Source of the DNA: Pseudogracilibacillus auburnensis
GTDB taxonomy: Bacteria; Bacillota; Bacilli; Bacillales; Amphibacillaceae
Direction: 5' to 3'
DNA: 52,020 bases
NCBI RefSeq assembly: GCF_003201975.1
Contig: NZ_QJJQ01000009.1
Location: 153,203 to 205,222 of the forward strand
Below the pieces are notes generated by a model. It saw only the letters and a list, made by a program, of their open reading frames with translations, was not told the origin of the DNA and made no database searches. Each line of letters begins with the position of its first letter. Position 1 is the stretch's first letter. Shown one piece after another: positions 51,709 to 52,020 of this stretch. Both the position numbers and the translations under genes were made by a program.

Positions 51709-51870
51709 TCATTTCTTTTCCCATTTTTCTATCCAAAATATATAGATAACCCCGATGAGCAACCAAATGAAATAAGTCGAGAACATAAGCCATCCAGCTA
51801 ATGAAATCCCCATGATATAGACATTTTTCGGCCACCAAATTAAGACGATTGCTGCACCTTCTAAAATCAA
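51709..51870 (-). CDS. small membrane protein accompanying the symporter
   Basis: A 53-residue minus-strand frame from TTG 51870: EGAAIVLIWWPKNVYIMGIS, then LAGWLMFSTYFIWLLIGVIY and IFWIEKWEKK. It has two hydrophobic helices and ends 42 bases before the symporter start. SSS symporter genes of Bacilli are often preceded by such a small membrane protein. No good ribosome site is seen before the TTG and a stop lies two codons upstream, so the gene may be truncated by the adjacent IS30-family sequence. Confidence 0.5.
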   Translation of the reverse strand: MILEGAAIVLIWWPKNVYIMGISLAGWLMFSTYFIWLLIGVIYIFWIEKWEKK

Positions 51871-51934
51871 GTGAATTCATGAGTGAAGTTGTTGACCAAT
51901 CGCTAATTCCTTCGCTTTTTTATAAGATGGTTTG

Positions 51935-52020
51935 TCAAATTAAGTGCAACAGTTCTTTCTGAAACACTTCGTGTGTAGTTTTCCAATTTAAACATTTTCT
52001 TGGCCTATTGTTGATTAGTG
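51935..52020 (-). mobile_element. IS30-family transposase, C-terminal end (runs off the window)
   Basis: Minus-strand translation of the last 86 bases is LINNRPRKCLNWKTTHEVFQ then KELLHLI-stop. NNRPRKxLxWKTPxEVF is the conserved ending of IS30 transposases. The rest is beyond the window. The segment 51880-51934 should contain the element end; no clear terminal repeat could be paired because only one end is present. Confidence 0.75.

Noticed and set aside
51593-51880. 95-codon minus-strand frame overlapping the symporter start
   Set aside because: The same DNA in another frame encodes a hydrophobic small protein, and the symporter start with its GGAGGG site lies inside this frame.

Overview
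The window is low-GC DNA with strong GGAGG-type ribosome binding sites, TTGACA-N17-TATAAT promoters, CcpA-type cre boxes, frequent TTG/GTG starts and lipoprotein substrate-binding proteins. This points to a Bacillaceae-like Firmicute; I cannot name the species. There are no rRNA or tRNA genes and no CRISPR array. Most genes are importers with the enzymes and regulators that go with them.

Layout. 1-2.8 kb: the 3' end of a phosphoglucomutase-type gene, an unknown membrane protein, and an XRE repressor whose upstream region carries palindromes inside a divergent promoter that leads into a 21-codon ORF; a decayed XRE gene lies beside it. 3-9.8 kb: a dipeptide/oligopeptide-type ABC operon (two permeases, binding lipoprotein, AstE/AspA-type metallo-hydrolase, two ATPases). 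9.8-13 kb: a LuxR-type regulator divergent from a class-II-HDAC-like amidohydrolase, then a coiled-coil envelope protein.

13.2-31.8 kb is the most coherent region and reads as a peptidoglycan-recycling island. It holds a cytoplasmic AmiE/YbbE-like beta-lactamase-fold hydrolase, a second Opp/Dpp-type importer, a GNAT, AnmK, MurR, MurQ and LdcA. It also holds two pseudogenes that I read as a BadF-family amino-sugar kinase (MurK-like) and an L-Ala-D/L-Glu epimerase (YkfB-like). MgtC and a CUT1 sugar importer without its own ATPase, plus a HAD phosphatase, follow. The inferred route is uptake of (anhydro)muropeptides by the ABC importer, peptide removal, AnmK to MurNAc-6-P, MurQ to GlcNAc-6-P, and LdcA trimming of the peptide. 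Two conserved genes (anmK, ldcA) appear to start with AUU, and the cluster is partly decaying.

31.8-33 kb is a graveyard of IS21 IstB and other gene remnants. 33-39.4 kb is an AfuA/FbpA-type importer with a YesM/YesN-type two-component system. 39.6-45.3 kb is a second importer of that general type on the minus strand with a metallophosphatase as last gene and a divergent LysR regulator.

45.3-49.6 kb: a 20-21 bp-period repeat, then a compact four-gene module of DUF4176-like protein, LXG-like helical protein, alpha/beta-hydrolase (lipase-like) protein and lipoprotein. It looks like a type VII secretion effector/immunity locus with no secretion machinery in the window. 49.6-52 kb: an unknown protein, a sodium:solute symporter with a small membrane protein, and the end of an IS30-family transposase. 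Two long hairpin-rich intergenic repeats sit in the same position, between binding-protein and permease genes, in two separate transport operons.
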